Origin: JAWQFO01 sp033436665
Lineage (GTDB): Bacteria > Pseudomonadota > Alphaproteobacteria > Rhodobacterales > Rhodobacteraceae
Direction: 5' to 3'
NCBI RefSeq assembly: GCF_033436665.1
Contig: NZ_JAWQFO010000001.1
Location: 248,001-312,000 of the forward strand
Length of the DNA stretch: 64,000 nt
Below, piece after piece: positions 18,550 to 28,400 of this stretch. The notes under the pieces were generated by a model. The model worked only from the letters and a program-made list of their open reading frames with translations, made no database searches and had not been told where the DNA came from. A program made the translations under genes and the position numbers. Every line of letters starts with the position of its first letter. Position 1 is the first letter of the stretch.

Positions 18550-18604
18550 TACCTATGGCGCACGAGGAACGCGCCGACCAAAAAACCCAAAGGGAGGAAT
18601 CATC

Positions 18605-19660
18605 ATGGAAACCATCAAGGGGCCGGGCCTGTTTCTCGGCCAGTTCGCCGGTGACGACGCGCCGTTCAACAGCCTGGACGCGATTTGCGGCTGGGTGAAG
18701 CAGCGCGGCTTCGAAGCGGTGCAGCTGCCGATGTGGGACGCGCGCTTTATCGACGTCAAGAAGGCAGCGGAGTCAAAGACATACGCCGACGAACTGAACG
18801 GAATCGCCAAGGAAAACGGCGTCGTGATCTGCGACACGGCAAGCCATATCCAAGGACAGCTCTGTGCGGTGCACCCGGCCTATGACGTCTGGATGGACGG
18901 CCTGTGTCCGCCCGAGGTCCGCGGCGACCGCAAGGCTCGGCAGGCCTGGGCCGTCGAGCAACTCAAGGATTGCGCCCGCGCTTCCAAGAACCTCGGATTG
19001 ACCGAGCACGCGACCTTCAGCGGCGCGCTCGCCTGGCCGTTCTGGTATCCGTTCCCGCAGCGCGACCAGAACCTCATCGACGAGGCGTTCGACGAACTGG
19101 CCCGGATCTGGACCCCGATCCTCGACGTCTACGAGGAGAACGGCGTCGACCTGTGCTTTGAGCTGCACCCGACCGAAGACCTCTATGACGGGGTGACCTT
19201 CGAGATGTTCCTCGAACGGGTGAAGAACCACAATTGCTGCCACATCAACTACGATGCGAGCCATTTCGTGAAGCAGGGTCTGGACTACGTGCAGTTCATC
19301 GACTTCTACCACGAACGCATCAAGATGTTCCACGTCAAGGACAGCGAGTTCAACCCGACCGGCAAGCAGGGTTTCCTGTCCGGCTACCAGCCCTGGCTCA
19401 AGCGCGCCGCGCGCGACCGCAGCCTTGGCGACGGCCAGACGGATTTCGGCGCTATCTTCTCCAAGTTCACCGAGTACGACTTCAAGGGCTGGGCCGTCTA
19501 CGAATGGGAAGACTGCATCGAACATCCCGAGGACGCCGCACCCAAGGGCGCGCAGTTCATCCGTGACTGCATTCGCCGCGTGACCGACAAGACGTTTGAC
19601 GACTTTGCCGGCGGCAAGGGCGACACGTCGGGAGCCCGCGCGATTCTCGGGCTGGAGTAA
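18605..19660 (+). CDS. Sugar phosphate isomerase/epimerase (xylose isomerase-like TIM barrel)
   Basis: 351 residues; an AGGGAGGAATC ribosome-binding site precedes ATG 18605. It belongs to the AP endonuclease 2/xylose-isomerase-like TIM barrel family. Likely metal ligands are seen in FELHPTEDLYDG (Glu near 182), HINYDASHF (Asp/His near 220), FHVKDSEF (His near 245) and VYEWEDCIEHP (Glu near 300). Relatives isomerise or epimerise keto-sugars or inositol intermediates. The gene begins the operator-controlled plus-strand operon and is followed after 5 nt by an oxidoreductase, a frequent pairing for sugar or polyol catabolism. Confidence 0.85.
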   Translation: METIKGPGLFLGQFAGDDAPFNSLDAICGWVKQRGFEAVQLPMWDARFIDVKKAAESKTYADELNGIAKENGVVICDTASHIQGQLCAVHPAYDVWMDGLCPPEVRGDRKARQAWAVEQLKDCARASKNLGLTEHATFSGALAWPFWYPFPQRDQNLIDEAFDELARIWTPILDVYEENGVDLCFELHPTEDLYDGVTFEMFLERVKNHNCCHINYDASHFVKQGLDYVQFIDFYHERIKMFHVKDSEFNPTGKQGFLSGYQPWLKRAARDRSLGDGQTDFGAIFSKFTEYDFKGWAVYEWEDCIEHPEDAAPKGAQFIRDCIRRVTDKTFDDFAGGKGDTSGARAILGLE

Positions 19661-19665
19661 TCGGC

Positions 19666-20853
19666 ATGGCGATCGAATCCTTCGGAACCGAGAAGGCCGC
19701 GCGCAAGCTGCGGCTTGGCATGGTCGGCGGCGGTCGCGGCGCGTTCATCGGTGCGGTGCACCGCATGGCCGCCCGCCTCGACGACAAGTGGGACATCGTA
19801 GCTGGCGCCCTGTCGGCAGATCCCGAGAACGCCAAGGCATCCGGCGCGGATCTGGGGCTCGACGAAAGTCGAGCCTACTCCAGCTGGCGGGAGATGGTGA
19901 CGGGCGAGAGCGGCCGCGACGACAAGATCGACGCGGTCTCGATCGTCACGCCGAACCACCTGCATTTCGACGTGTCAAAGGCATTTCTGGAAGCCGGGAT
20001 CAGCGTGATCTGCGACAAGCCGATGACGGTGACCCTCGCCGAGTCCCAGGAACTGGTGAAGATTGCCGACGCCAGCGGTGTGCAGTTCGTGCTGACGCAG
20101 AACAACACCGGCTATCCGCTGGTGCGCCAGGCACGGGCGATGGTCGCGGACGGTACGCTTGGCGAGATTCGGGTGATCCGGACCTCCTATGTGCAGGACT
20201 GGCTGACCACGGCGCTCGATGCGGATGGGCAGAAACAGGCAGCTTGGCGCACCGATCCCAAGCAGGCCGGTGCCGGCGGATCGATCGGCGACATCGGGGT
20301 GCACGCCTTCAACCTCGCGGCTTTCATCTCCGGGCTCGAACTGGAGGAGGTCTGCGCCGACCTGCGCAGCTACGTGCCGGGCCGCCAGCTCGACGACAAC
20401 GCCAACGTACTGTTGCGTTACAAGGGCGGCGCCACAGGAACGCTCTGGACCAGCCAGGTGGCACCCGGCAACTACAACCGCCTCAGCATCGGCATCTACG
20501 GCACCAAGGGCGGGCTCGAGTGGGTCGGAGAGGACAACGACAACCTCTACTACACGCCCTTCGGCGAACCGACACGCACGATTACCCGCGGCGGGCCGGG
20601 TGCGATGGACGTGGCCAATGCAGGCACCCGCATGCCGCCGCGCCACCCCGAAGGCTACATAGAAGGCTTCGGAAACATCTACGCGAACGCGGCCGAGATC
20701 ATCTGGGCGGCACGCGAAGGGCGCGAGCCCGACGTGTTTGCCAGCGATCTGCCGACGGTTCGCGACGGAGCACGCGGCCTTGCGTTCATCGAAGCCTGCG
20801 TCCGCTCTTCGGAAGGCGGCGCGGTCTGGGAAAAGGTGGACACCGTCGCCTGA
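19666..20853 (+). CDS. Gfo/Idh/MocA-family oxidoreductase
   Basis: 395 residues. The N-terminal Rossmann domain has GMVGGGRGAFIGAVHRMA (residues 19-36) and IVTPNHLHFDVSKAFLEAG. The family motif appears as CDKPMTVTLAESQEL (residues 114-128). GGSIGDIGVHAFNLAAFI (about 206-223) carries the D and H of the C-terminal catalytic region. It uses NAD(P) to oxidise or reduce a sugar, inositol or keto-sugar. The pairing with a xylose isomerase-like protein suggests a 3-keto-sugar or inositol-like intermediate. Confidence 0.87.
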   Translation: MAIESFGTEKAARKLRLGMVGGGRGAFIGAVHRMAARLDDKWDIVAGALSADPENAKASGADLGLDESRAYSSWREMVTGESGRDDKIDAVSIVTPNHLHFDVSKAFLEAGISVICDKPMTVTLAESQELVKIADASGVQFVLTQNNTGYPLVRQARAMVADGTLGEIRVIRTSYVQDWLTTALDADGQKQAAWRTDPKQAGAGGSIGDIGVHAFNLAAFISGLELEEVCADLRSYVPGRQLDDNANVLLRYKGGATGTLWTSQVAPGNYNRLSIGIYGTKGGLEWVGEDNDNLYYTPFGEPTRTITRGGPGAMDVANAGTRMPPRHPEGYIEGFGNIYANAAEIIWAAREGREPDVFASDLPTVRDGARGLAFIEACVRSSEGGAVWEKVDTVA

Positions 20854-20888
20854 TCGGCCCGTCAACAGACCCAGATGGAGAAAAGAGC

Positions 20889-21851
20889 ATGACCCCGGCT
20901 GAACTGTTTCGCCTCTCGGCGCAAGGCCGGGGTCTTGCCGACCTGCGGCAGGTGGTTGTCTCGGACGGACCCGGCACCGGCGCGCGGCTGATCGAGGTCC
21001 GGACGCCGCAGGGCCTTGCGGCCGACATCGCCCTGGACCGGTGCGGCGACCTGCTGCGCCTGTCCTGGCGCGGGCGCGAGATCGGCTGGCACGCGGCCAC
21101 CAACGCACCCCACCCCTGGCCCGACGCCGAGGCCGAGCATGGCCTCGGCTTTCTTCGCGGCTTCGACGGGTTCCTCGTGACCTGCGGCCTCGATCATCAC
21201 GGCATCCCGACCGAGACCCCGGCGGCCGAGATGAACTATCCGCTCCGCGACCGGCACGTACATCCTATGCATGGGCGAATCGCGACACAGAAGGCCGAGG
21301 TGACAGAAAAATCGCTTGATTGGGACCAGGGGGAAGCGGTGATTTGCCTGCGCGTCCAGCAGGTCAGCGTTTTTGGCGAAAATCTCGAATTGAGGCGCAG
21401 ATACACCTTCTCGCTCAACGACGCGCGTGTTGACATTGTCGACCGGGTGACCAACCGCGGGTATCGTCCGACACGGCACGGCATTCTTTATCATTTCAAC
21501 ATCGGCTACCCGGCTCTCGATGCCGGCGCGCGTCTGCTGGGCGACCAGTGGGTCTTGCGCGATCGCCTCGACACGGACCGCGCCGCGCCCTTTGACGACC
21601 ATGTCGAGATCGTCGAGGCGGAAGCTTCGCCGGACGACGGCGTCATCGGCCTGAAATGCGCCGAAGGCCCGGAGTTGACGTTGCAGTTCGATGCCGCCGC
21701 CCTGCCCGTCACAGCGCTCTGGCGGGCATTTCAGTCTGGCACCTTCGCTCTGGGTCTTGAGCCGCAAACGGACCTCGCAGACGCGTCGGTGTCCCGGTTG
21801 CAGGCCGGCGAACATCGTGACTACTGGGTCGCGTTGTCTGTGAATGGGTGA
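20889..21851 (+). CDS. DUF4432 aldose 1-epimerase-like protein
   Basis: 320 residues from ATG 20889 (GGAGAAAAGAGC upstream); the much longer open frame from 19596 is a shadow of the preceding gene. The galactose-mutarotase-like beta-sandwich is suggested by FLVTCGLDHHG (about 95-105), the HPMHGRI motif (about 127-133) and the NIGYPALDAG segment. DUF4432 proteins are found with sugar catabolic genes and are presumed to act on sugar anomers or keto-sugars; the exact reaction is not established here. Confidence 0.8.
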   Translation: MTPAELFRLSAQGRGLADLRQVVVSDGPGTGARLIEVRTPQGLAADIALDRCGDLLRLSWRGREIGWHAATNAPHPWPDAEAEHGLGFLRGFDGFLVTCGLDHHGIPTETPAAEMNYPLRDRHVHPMHGRIATQKAEVTEKSLDWDQGEAVICLRVQQVSVFGENLELRRRYTFSLNDARVDIVDRVTNRGYRPTRHGILYHFNIGYPALDAGARLLGDQWVLRDRLDTDRAAPFDDHVEIVEAEASPDDGVIGLKCAEGPELTLQFDAAALPVTALWRAFQSGTFALGLEPQTDLADASVSRLQAGEHRDYWVALSVNG

Positions 21852-21896
21852 TGCATTACACCCAGTGAACGGTGCGCTGCAGAAAGTTCGATCCAG

Positions 21897-22895
21897 ATGA
21901 AATCCGGCCCACGAAAGGTCTCGATCAAAGATGTCGCTCGAGCGGCAGGCGTATCGATCGCCAGTGTCAGCCGCGTCATGAACGATGGATCGGGCAAGGT
22001 TTCGGAGACGACTCGGCGCAAGGTCGAAAAGGCGATCGCAGATCTCAATTACAGCCCCAACTGGATCGGGCAGGCGCTGCGCGGCCAGGCCTCAAACACC
22101 TATGCGATGGTGATCTCGAGTATCCAGAACAACTTCTTTTCGGCCGTAGCCTGGGAAATCGAGCGCCGCTTGAACGACCTCGGAGCGGCAATGCTGCTGT
22201 TCAATTCCAACGAGGACGTGCAGTTGCAGGATCGCTGTCTCGACGAGATCCGCTCGCGGCAGGTGGCTGGCGTGTTCATGCTTTGCGCCGTGGACAGCCC
22301 AAACCTGCGTGCCAGCGTGCAGAACATCCCGTTTCTCTTCATCAACCGAAGGCTCGATGCGATCCCTGACGTGCCCTTTGTCGGGATCGACGATCGTTCG
22401 GCGGCAGTCGAACTGGCCAAGGCAATCGTGCGGGATGTCGACGGGCCAATCGCACTTGTCCACGGGCCCAAAAGCTCGAACACCAGCCGTGCGCGCCTCG
22501 AAGGGTTTCTCAGCGAATTCGAGCGTTCGGGGATCGCGGTCGACAAAGAGCACGTCGCCGAAGCCGAGTTATCGATGGAGAGCGGATATGCCTGCGTCGT
22601 GCGACTTCTGGGCAACCGGTCTCAGCCGTTTTCGGCGATCGTCTGCGGCAACGACCAGATCGCCTATGGCGCCTATCGCCGTTGCCGCGAGCTTGGGCTA
22701 TCGGTGCCGCGCGACACCGCCATCTACGGCTTCGACGACAATCCGCTGAACCACTGGCTTGCGCCTTGGCTGAATACCGTCAGCGTTCCTCATGTGCGTT
22801 ATGCGGAAGAAGCGGTGAAACGGATGAAACAGCTTGTTTCAGGAGAAGCCGTCGAAGATGTTATTCTGCCTTATGATCTGATCTTGCGACGTTAG
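21897..22895 (+). CDS. LacI-family transcriptional regulator
   Basis: 332 residues. The N-terminal helix-turn-helix reads VSIKDVARAAGVSIASVSRVMND (split at residues 8-30), with the hinge-helix region NYSPNWIGQALRG. A periplasmic-binding-like sensor domain follows, with VGIDDRSAAVELA and AIVCGNDQIAYGAYR. It is last of the plus-strand operon and is the obvious candidate to bind the two AACGTT-centred operators at 18344-18355 and 18538-18549, repressing both divergent operons until the sugar ligand is present. The start ATG at 21897 overlaps the DAxxMK region without a strong ribosome-binding site. Confidence 0.88.
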   Translation: MKSGPRKVSIKDVARAAGVSIASVSRVMNDGSGKVSETTRRKVEKAIADLNYSPNWIGQALRGQASNTYAMVISSIQNNFFSAVAWEIERRLNDLGAAMLLFNSNEDVQLQDRCLDEIRSRQVAGVFMLCAVDSPNLRASVQNIPFLFINRRLDAIPDVPFVGIDDRSAAVELAKAIVRDVDGPIALVHGPKSSNTSRARLEGFLSEFERSGIAVDKEHVAEAELSMESGYACVVRLLGNRSQPFSAIVCGNDQIAYGAYRRCRELGLSVPRDTAIYGFDDNPLNHWLAPWLNTVSVPHVRYAEEAVKRMKQLVSGEAVEDVILPYDLILRR

Positions 22896-23259
22896 ACGTT
22901 TGAAGCGAACTTCGATTTCTGACCCGCTGCCGTAGCTGCGCGCTACGCGGAGAGGCTCACCTGCTCCGCTCAGAGTTCGTGTCTATGGGCTCGCTTTGTT
23001 CAGGGTTTGGTCCTCTTCCGACCGTTGGCGTTACTCCTGCGGGGTGATCCCTTCAAGTCTAATGACAGCATCGAAGTCGCCGCGCGGCAGGTCGGTCGAA
23101 AAGGGACACTCGAGGGCTTAAGATCGAACATGAAGTCTATGCAAGGCTTGGGGATAGTAGAGCCAACAGTGGTAAGTGTGACCGAAAAAGTCTTCACCGT
23201 TCACCTCGAGCGCCTGGCCTGTCGGTTTGGCCGTATCCGGCAGGAGATCGCCCGCCTGA
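22896..23259. other. Non-coding or decayed DNA after lacI
   Basis: No convincing gene. A 200-codon frame spanning 23007-23609 has no protein-like features. A small CGTAGC/GCTACG hairpin lies near 22933-22950, just after lacI. The region is probably eroded insertion-sequence DNA, since a transposase C-terminus follows. Confidence 0.35.
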
Positions 23260-23409
23260 AGACGATGGTTCCTCACCCGACGATTGCGAAACGTCCGCAC
23301 CGAGATGGCTTTGAACGACTTGGTAAAAGAAAAAAAGCGTATGATCTCGCTGATCGGCCTCAACGAACTGGTGGCAGCCATCCCTCGCCGATCCGCCGTC
23401 AGCTGCTGA
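23260..23409 (+). pseudogene. IS5/IS1182-type transposase C-terminal remnant
   Basis: The frame from 23260 to the stop at 23407-23409 encodes WFLTRRLRNVRTEMAL, then VKEKKRMISLIGLNELVAAI. This resembles the C-terminal end of DDE transposases of IS5/IS1182 type (typically FLxRRLxNVxxEMALxxLAYNxKRMI). It is closed upstream by a stop at 23257 and no catalytic part is recognisable. It is a decayed insertion sequence close to the att site. Confidence 0.5.
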
Positions 23410-23757
23410 CTGACACCAGCAGGTCCGACGGATCAAGCCCTATACTCCAAACCTCGACCCGGCCGTACACACGTCTCCAAACAGCTTCGGACCGAAACAA
23501 CCTCGCAACATCATTCAGCTCGGTCGCCCAGATGGCCGTGGCGGCGAATGGGGAGGCGTTGGCACCGCGTCTCGCCACGGCGTCGCCCGGCTGTTTTTTT
23601 GAGAAGTGAATTGCCCCGTCTGTCGCCTGGGACAGAAGCGACGAACTATGCTCCCCTGCTATGACACCTCTTCTCGCTTTGTGTGCTGGTTTTGCCATGT
23701 AGGATTGGCCAGTTTCCCTTGTTTATATGGTCCGACCTATTGTTGTTTAACCTCGAA
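23410..23757. other. Gap between IS remnant and att site
   Basis: About 350 bp without a convincing gene on either strand; short open frames have atypical composition. This is the right terminal part of the putative integrated element. Confidence 0.3.
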
Positions 23758-23821
23758 AACGGTCTCGAAAACCGTTGTGGGTGCAAGCCCACCCAGGGTT
23801 CGAATCCCTGTCTCTCCGCCA
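23758..23821 (+). other. 3' fragment of tRNA-Ser(CGA): putative attachment site
   Basis: The sequence gives a complete anticodon arm (ACGGT/ACCGT, loop CTCGAAA, anticodon CGA at 23766-23768). It also gives the long serine variable arm (GTGGG/CCCAC), the T arm (CAGGG TTCGAAT CCCTG), the 3' acceptor strand TCTCTCC, the discriminator G and CCA. The matching 5' acceptor strand (GGAGAGA) and the D arm are absent upstream, so it is not a functional tRNA gene. A 64-bp tRNA 3' end is a classic duplicated att core made when an element integrates into the tRNA gene. Orientation places the intact gene, and the element, to the left. Confidence 0.75.
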
Positions 23822-24072
23822 GAAACTCAGTGGAACTCCATTAGCTGCCTACGACGTAACGCTAATGGTCGGAACACGGTTTGATCCCCATTAGAAGCTG
23901 CACGGCCTTCGACGCGCTTCGGGCAGAGGCAAAATCCGACACATCGACGGTATTTGCAACAATGCCAGGTCGGACCGCTGCGTTCGAATTCGGCGCGTCA
24001 CGGGGCGCCGGGAACGGGGCTTTGCCCTGTGCCTCAGCCACGCTAACTTGCGCCGCAGACAGGAGCGAGACA
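23822..24072. other. Chromosomal flank of the att site
   Basis: About 250 bp without a gene. An 8-bp inverted repeat CCATTAGC/GCTAATGG (23838-23845, 23861-23868) just after the tRNA fragment may be its original transcript end. A long frame from 23881 merges into the next gene but has no ribosome-binding site. Confidence 0.35.
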
Positions 24073-24495
24073 ATGAAACTATCCCGCGTGCTATGCGTCC
24101 TTTTCGCCGGGGTCTTGCCGGTCATGGCGACAGCGCAGACGTTCACCGCCGTGAACCGTCTTGCCGTCGTCCCGCTGGGTCCCGGCAGTTTCGAGGTCGT
24201 CGAAACCGTCAAGACCGGTGGACGCGGCTACTGGTGTGCGGCGGCGGATTACGTGCGGCGCCAGTTGGGCAACCCGCGCCGGGCGCAGATCTACGTGATC
24301 GCTCCGCTGGGTCCCTCGCGCACCGTCGCCGGCGCGCGCGCCGTCGGCTTCACCATCACGCCGGATACCAACATGGCGCAGCTGAAACCCTCGTACTCCG
24401 CTGCGACCAACAAGCTCGGCACCAACCTGTCCGTCCTGACGAGCTACAAGTATTGCAGCGACGCCAATCCCAAGAACCAGGGTGGCGACAACTGA
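24073..24495 (+). CDS. Small secreted hypothetical protein
   Basis: 140 residues from ATG 24073 with an ACAGGAGCGAG ribosome-binding site. A Sec signal peptide (KLSR, hydrophobic LCVLFAGVLPVMA, cleavage after TAQ) is clear. The mature part has two Cys (YWCAAAD and KYCSDANP) that could form a disulphide, with Gly/Ala-rich beta-type sequence. The C-terminus KNQGGDN is polar. I do not recognise the family; it is probably periplasmic. It stands alone, with the DUF899 gene 145 nt downstream. Confidence 0.65.
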   Translation: MKLSRVLCVLFAGVLPVMATAQTFTAVNRLAVVPLGPGSFEVVETVKTGGRGYWCAAADYVRRQLGNPRRAQIYVIAPLGPSRTVAGARAVGFTITPDTNMAQLKPSYSAATNKLGTNLSVLTSYKYCSDANPKNQGGDN

Positions 24496-24640
24496 CGCGC
24501 GCGCGGCGCGGCTTTGGCCTTCGCGGGCACCATCGCACCGGCAAGGCGCGACGCTTGGCCGTTTTGAACGGCACATAAGGCGTGTTAGCTTGCGTCACCG
24601 ACCGGGCCTGTTCGGCCTCGGCATGTGACAGGAGGGTGAT

Positions 24641-25327
24641 GTGAGTGACATGGCAACCCGATGGATTGACGAGGTCGAGCGGCGTATCGCCGACGCGGAC
24701 GGCTTCGAACGCGCCCGCCAAAGCTTGCTGGAACAGGAAAAGGCGCATACGCGCGCAGGCGACCGGATCGCCGCGGCCCGCCGCCGGCTTCCCTGGGTCC
24801 CGGTGACCCGCGACTACAGGTTCGAAGGGGCCGATGGCGCCTGTGGTCTCGTCGATCTTTTCGACGGCCGGCGGCAGTTGATCGTTTACCACCACATGCT
24901 CCGGCCTGCCGATCCCGCGCCCTGCACGGGCTGTTCGATGGTCGGTGACCAGATCCCGCATCTTGCGCATCTGCACGCGCGCGACACGTCGCTGGTCTTC
25001 GTGTCCCGTGCGCCCATCACCGAGATTGCCGCTTTCCGAGACCGCATGGGCTGGGCAATGCCCTGGTACACAACACAGGACAGCTTCAACGCCGATCACG
25101 GCGTCGACGGCGGCTTCGGAGTCAACGTCTTCTACCGCGACGGTGACGACGTATTCCGCACCTATTTCACCACCGCCCGCGCCGCGGAATCGCTGGGAAC
25201 GGTCTGGAGCTTTCTCGATCTGACACCGCTCGGACGGCAGGAAAAGTGGGAGGATGCGCCGGAAGGTTCGCCGCAGACGCCGCCCTATCGCTGGTGGCGC
25301 CTGCATGACGAATACGAGGCCGGCTGA
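24641..25327 (+). CDS. DUF899 thioredoxin-like protein
   Basis: 228 residues from GTG 24641, placed 5 nt after AGGAGG; an ATG at 24650 is less well placed. The DUF899 family signatures are LPWVPVTRDYRF (about 47-58), LFDGRRQLIVYHHM (about 72-85), PCTGCSMVGDQI with two Cys, and YRWWRLHDEY at the C-terminus. These proteins resemble thioredoxin/AhpC folds and are thought to be redox-related, but no reaction is established. Confidence 0.85.
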   Translation: MSDMATRWIDEVERRIADADGFERARQSLLEQEKAHTRAGDRIAAARRRLPWVPVTRDYRFEGADGACGLVDLFDGRRQLIVYHHMLRPADPAPCTGCSMVGDQIPHLAHLHARDTSLVFVSRAPITEIAAFRDRMGWAMPWYTTQDSFNADHGVDGGFGVNVFYRDGDDVFRTYFTTARAAESLGTVWSFLDLTPLGRQEKWEDAPEGSPQTPPYRWWRLHDEYEAG

Positions 25328-25417
25328 GCGGCCCGTCGAGTCCGGCCTTGTGCAGAGGCCCGACAAGCCTCGCTTAAGGGGCTGGTAGTCTCACGGAGCG
25401 GGAGAGCGCTTCCGGGA

Positions 25418-28400
25418 TCAGCCGGCCGGCGCGACGGTGACAGCGATATCGTCGTCGACCCCGAGTGTGGCGAGCACATTGCCGCCGCCGTCTACGAATT
25501 CGTAGATCGCCAGCGACTGCCCCTCGCCATCCGGAACCGGCGCGTCGCTGCCGCGTCGGAAGCTGCCGGTCGCTGTGTTCTGAAGCGTCAGGCTGTCCTG
25601 CGCGTCGCCGTAGATGATGGCGCTGTCCGGCAAGGCGCGGTCGAGCAGGTCTTCGAGCGTTTCACTCGGCCCGGAACTCAGCGCGAAGATGTCGTCGCCC
25701 GAGATCGTGAGGCTGTTGGACAGGCCGTTTGCCATGTCCAGCGCCTCGATGTCGTTGATGTCGAGCACGGGCATCAGGTCATCGAGGTTGCCCGCGTCCG
25801 TGAAGGCAAGCGTGTCCTGGCCCGCGCCGCCGTCGATCAGGTCCGTGCCGCCTCCGGGATCGGCCGCCGCCAGCAGACGGTCGTCGCCGTCACCGCCGAA
25901 CACGCTGTCCGCCCCTGCGCCGCCTTGAAGCGTGTCGTCCCCGGCAAATCCTAGCAGGATATCCGCACCGTCGCTGCCGTCGATGAGGTCGTCCTCGTAT
26001 CCGCCGAGCAGCAGGTCGGCCCCGGTCGAACCGGTCGCGGTCACGGCGTCGGACGCGGCTTGCAGGACCAACCTGTCCGACAGGCCGGTGCTGACCGGAC
26101 CTGCTGCACCTTCGCCCTGCAGCGTCGCGCGGGCCGAGAAGACATTGATCTCGCCGAGCAGCTCGGCAAGCCCGTCGATCGTGGCCAGGTCGACGCTCGA
26201 CAGGATGGTGCTGCGCCCGTCATCGGGGGTTCTGACGGTGAAGATCGTGCCCTGATCGACACCGTCGGCAACGAGCGAAATCTCGAGTGTCGACGTGTCC
26301 GGCAAACCGCCCGCGATGGCCGGAAGGCTGCCGCTGATGCTGCTGCCCGAGACCAGTGCCTGCGGATCCTCCACCAACGCGGACAGCGCGCTGATCCCGT
26401 CGCCCGAACTGTCAAAGCCGTGCAGGTCCACGGAGTAACCGGTCGCCGCGCTGTCGGTCAGGTCGTCAAGGCTGTCAGGCCAGCTGCCATCCTGCGGGTC
26501 GCTTCCCGCGATAAAGAACACATGGTTGGTCGCGCCCGCACCGTCCGCGTCGAGCAGGGCCTTGGTCTGGTCCAGCGCCGCCGTCCAGTTCGCCGACCCG
26601 GACCCCTGTGCGATGGAGAGGATCGCGTTGGTCAGTGCCGGGTCCTGCAGGTCGGTGTCGAGCAGCACGCTGCTTGTCGCGGCAAATCCGACCACCTGCA
26701 CGTTGAAGGTATTGGCAAAGCCCTGGAACTGGTTCGCCAGCGCCTCGACCCCGTCCGCGAGGCTACCAAGCTGGTCGGCGAACTCGGCCGAGGACAATTC
26801 GGCCGAACGGTCCACGACGAAGACGAGGTTGATCACGCCCGCTCCGTCCTGAGAGACCTTCAGCGTGACATTGCCCGCCGCCCTGCCCGCGGTCGCCTCT
26901 GCGGTACTCGACAGGTCGGCGACGAAGCCATCGCCGATCAGGTGGCCGACTGTCGAGACCCTCGCGGACACGACGCCCGAGACCTGCGCGCCATCGAGAT
27001 CGGTAAGCACGTAGCCGAAACTGTCGGTCCCGATGAACCCGGCATCCGGCGTGTAGGTGAAACTGCCATCGGCGGCGAGCGTGACGGTCCCGTTCTCGGC
27101 CGCCTCTCCGCCCTGGGTGAACGTCACCGGACCTTCCGGATCGATCGCCGAGAGACTGCCGCTGAAGCTGCCGTCCTGCGCGAGGGTGATGAGCTCTGGC
27201 GACGTGTCCTGCGGAGCGTCGTTCGCTCCTGCGATGGTGACGGTGACCTGTTCGGGCGTCCCGTCGCCACTGCGAATGGTGAAGCTGTCGGTCAGGGTCT
27301 CGCCGGGCCGCAGCGCATCAACCGCGGCATTGCCGTTGTCGAGCGTGTAGGTCCAGCGTCCGGATGCATCGACGCCGAAGGTGCCGTAGCCATTGTCCGT
27401 CGCGCTGCCGGACGCCTGTGCCCGGAAGACGTTGTCCGCATCGGTGAGATCGACGTCCGTGTGTTGCAGCTGTCCCGTGACCGCCGCGGTCGCGGCGTCC
27501 TCGGTGACCGCCCCGCTGCTGGTCCCGGTGATGCGCGCGGCGTCGTTGCGTCCGTTGACCGTCACGGTCACGGTTTGCGTCGCTGTGCCTCCGTCACCGT
27601 CCGAAACGGTCGCGGTGAATTTTTCGGTCGCGACCTGACCGCCGCCAAGTTCGTTCGCCGTGGCATTCAGCGTGTAGGTCCACTGCCCATTCGTATCCAG
27701 GGCGAAGCTGCCGTACTTGCCGAGCGCGGACCCGGTCCAGGCCAGCAAGGTCCCGATGTCGGCATCCGAGGCGCTGAGCTTGCCGCCGGTCTGCAGATCG
27801 GTTTCCTCGGTCACCGTCCCGGCGGCGCTTGACGCCGCGCTGGTGACAACCGGCGCGTCGTTGACGGGCGCGAGAGTGACAAACACCGTTGTCGTCTGCG
27901 TTTCGCCGAATGCGTCGGTGACCGCGACGGTGAAACTGTCCTCGCCGTTGTAGTCGCGGTCCGGCGTGTAGACATAGGTGCCATCATCAAGCAGCACCAC
28001 GACCCCGTTTGCGGCACCGGCAGTCAAGCTGAAGGTCAGAACGGTATCGTTCGGGGCGAACCCTTCGACCCGGCCGCGAATCGCGACGTCCTCGAGACCG
28101 CCGACGAAGTTGTCGCCGAAGTTCCAGCCGCCGCCGCCGCTGCCACCGCTACCCCCGCCAGGAGCCGTGGGCGGCTCGACGTCCGGCAGAGTGTTGAAGA
28201 CCTCGTCATTGTCCAGGAAGGCGGTTTCGAAGCCTTGTGCCTGGCTCTCGGTCGGAGGCGTATCCGACAGCGGCTCGGGCGGCGGAGCGGGTTCCGGATC
28301 GACACCAAGGGCAAGGAGATCCTCTGGCGCCGCTGCCGGCGGCGTGGTGCTGGCCGGTGCGTCCGGGCTGCCGGGCTGCACGTAGCCCTGACCGTCCGCC

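Noticed and set aside
19596..20880. N-terminal extension of the DUF4432 frame
   Set aside because: It overlaps the Gfo/Idh/MocA gene in another frame. DUF4432 homology begins at ATG 20889, which has its own ribosome-binding site.
23007..23609. 200-codon plus-strand frame
   Set aside because: No protein family features. The transposase-like sequence in this stretch lies in a different frame (23260-23409).
23690..23821. Complete tRNA-Ser(CGA) gene
   Set aside because: No 5' acceptor strand GGAGAGA and no D arm occur upstream of the anticodon arm, so only a 3' fragment is present.
26060..27832. 590-codon plus-strand frame inside the RTX protein gene
   Set aside because: Antisense to clear FecR/VCBS/RTX coding sequence, with Arg-Gly-rich shadow composition.
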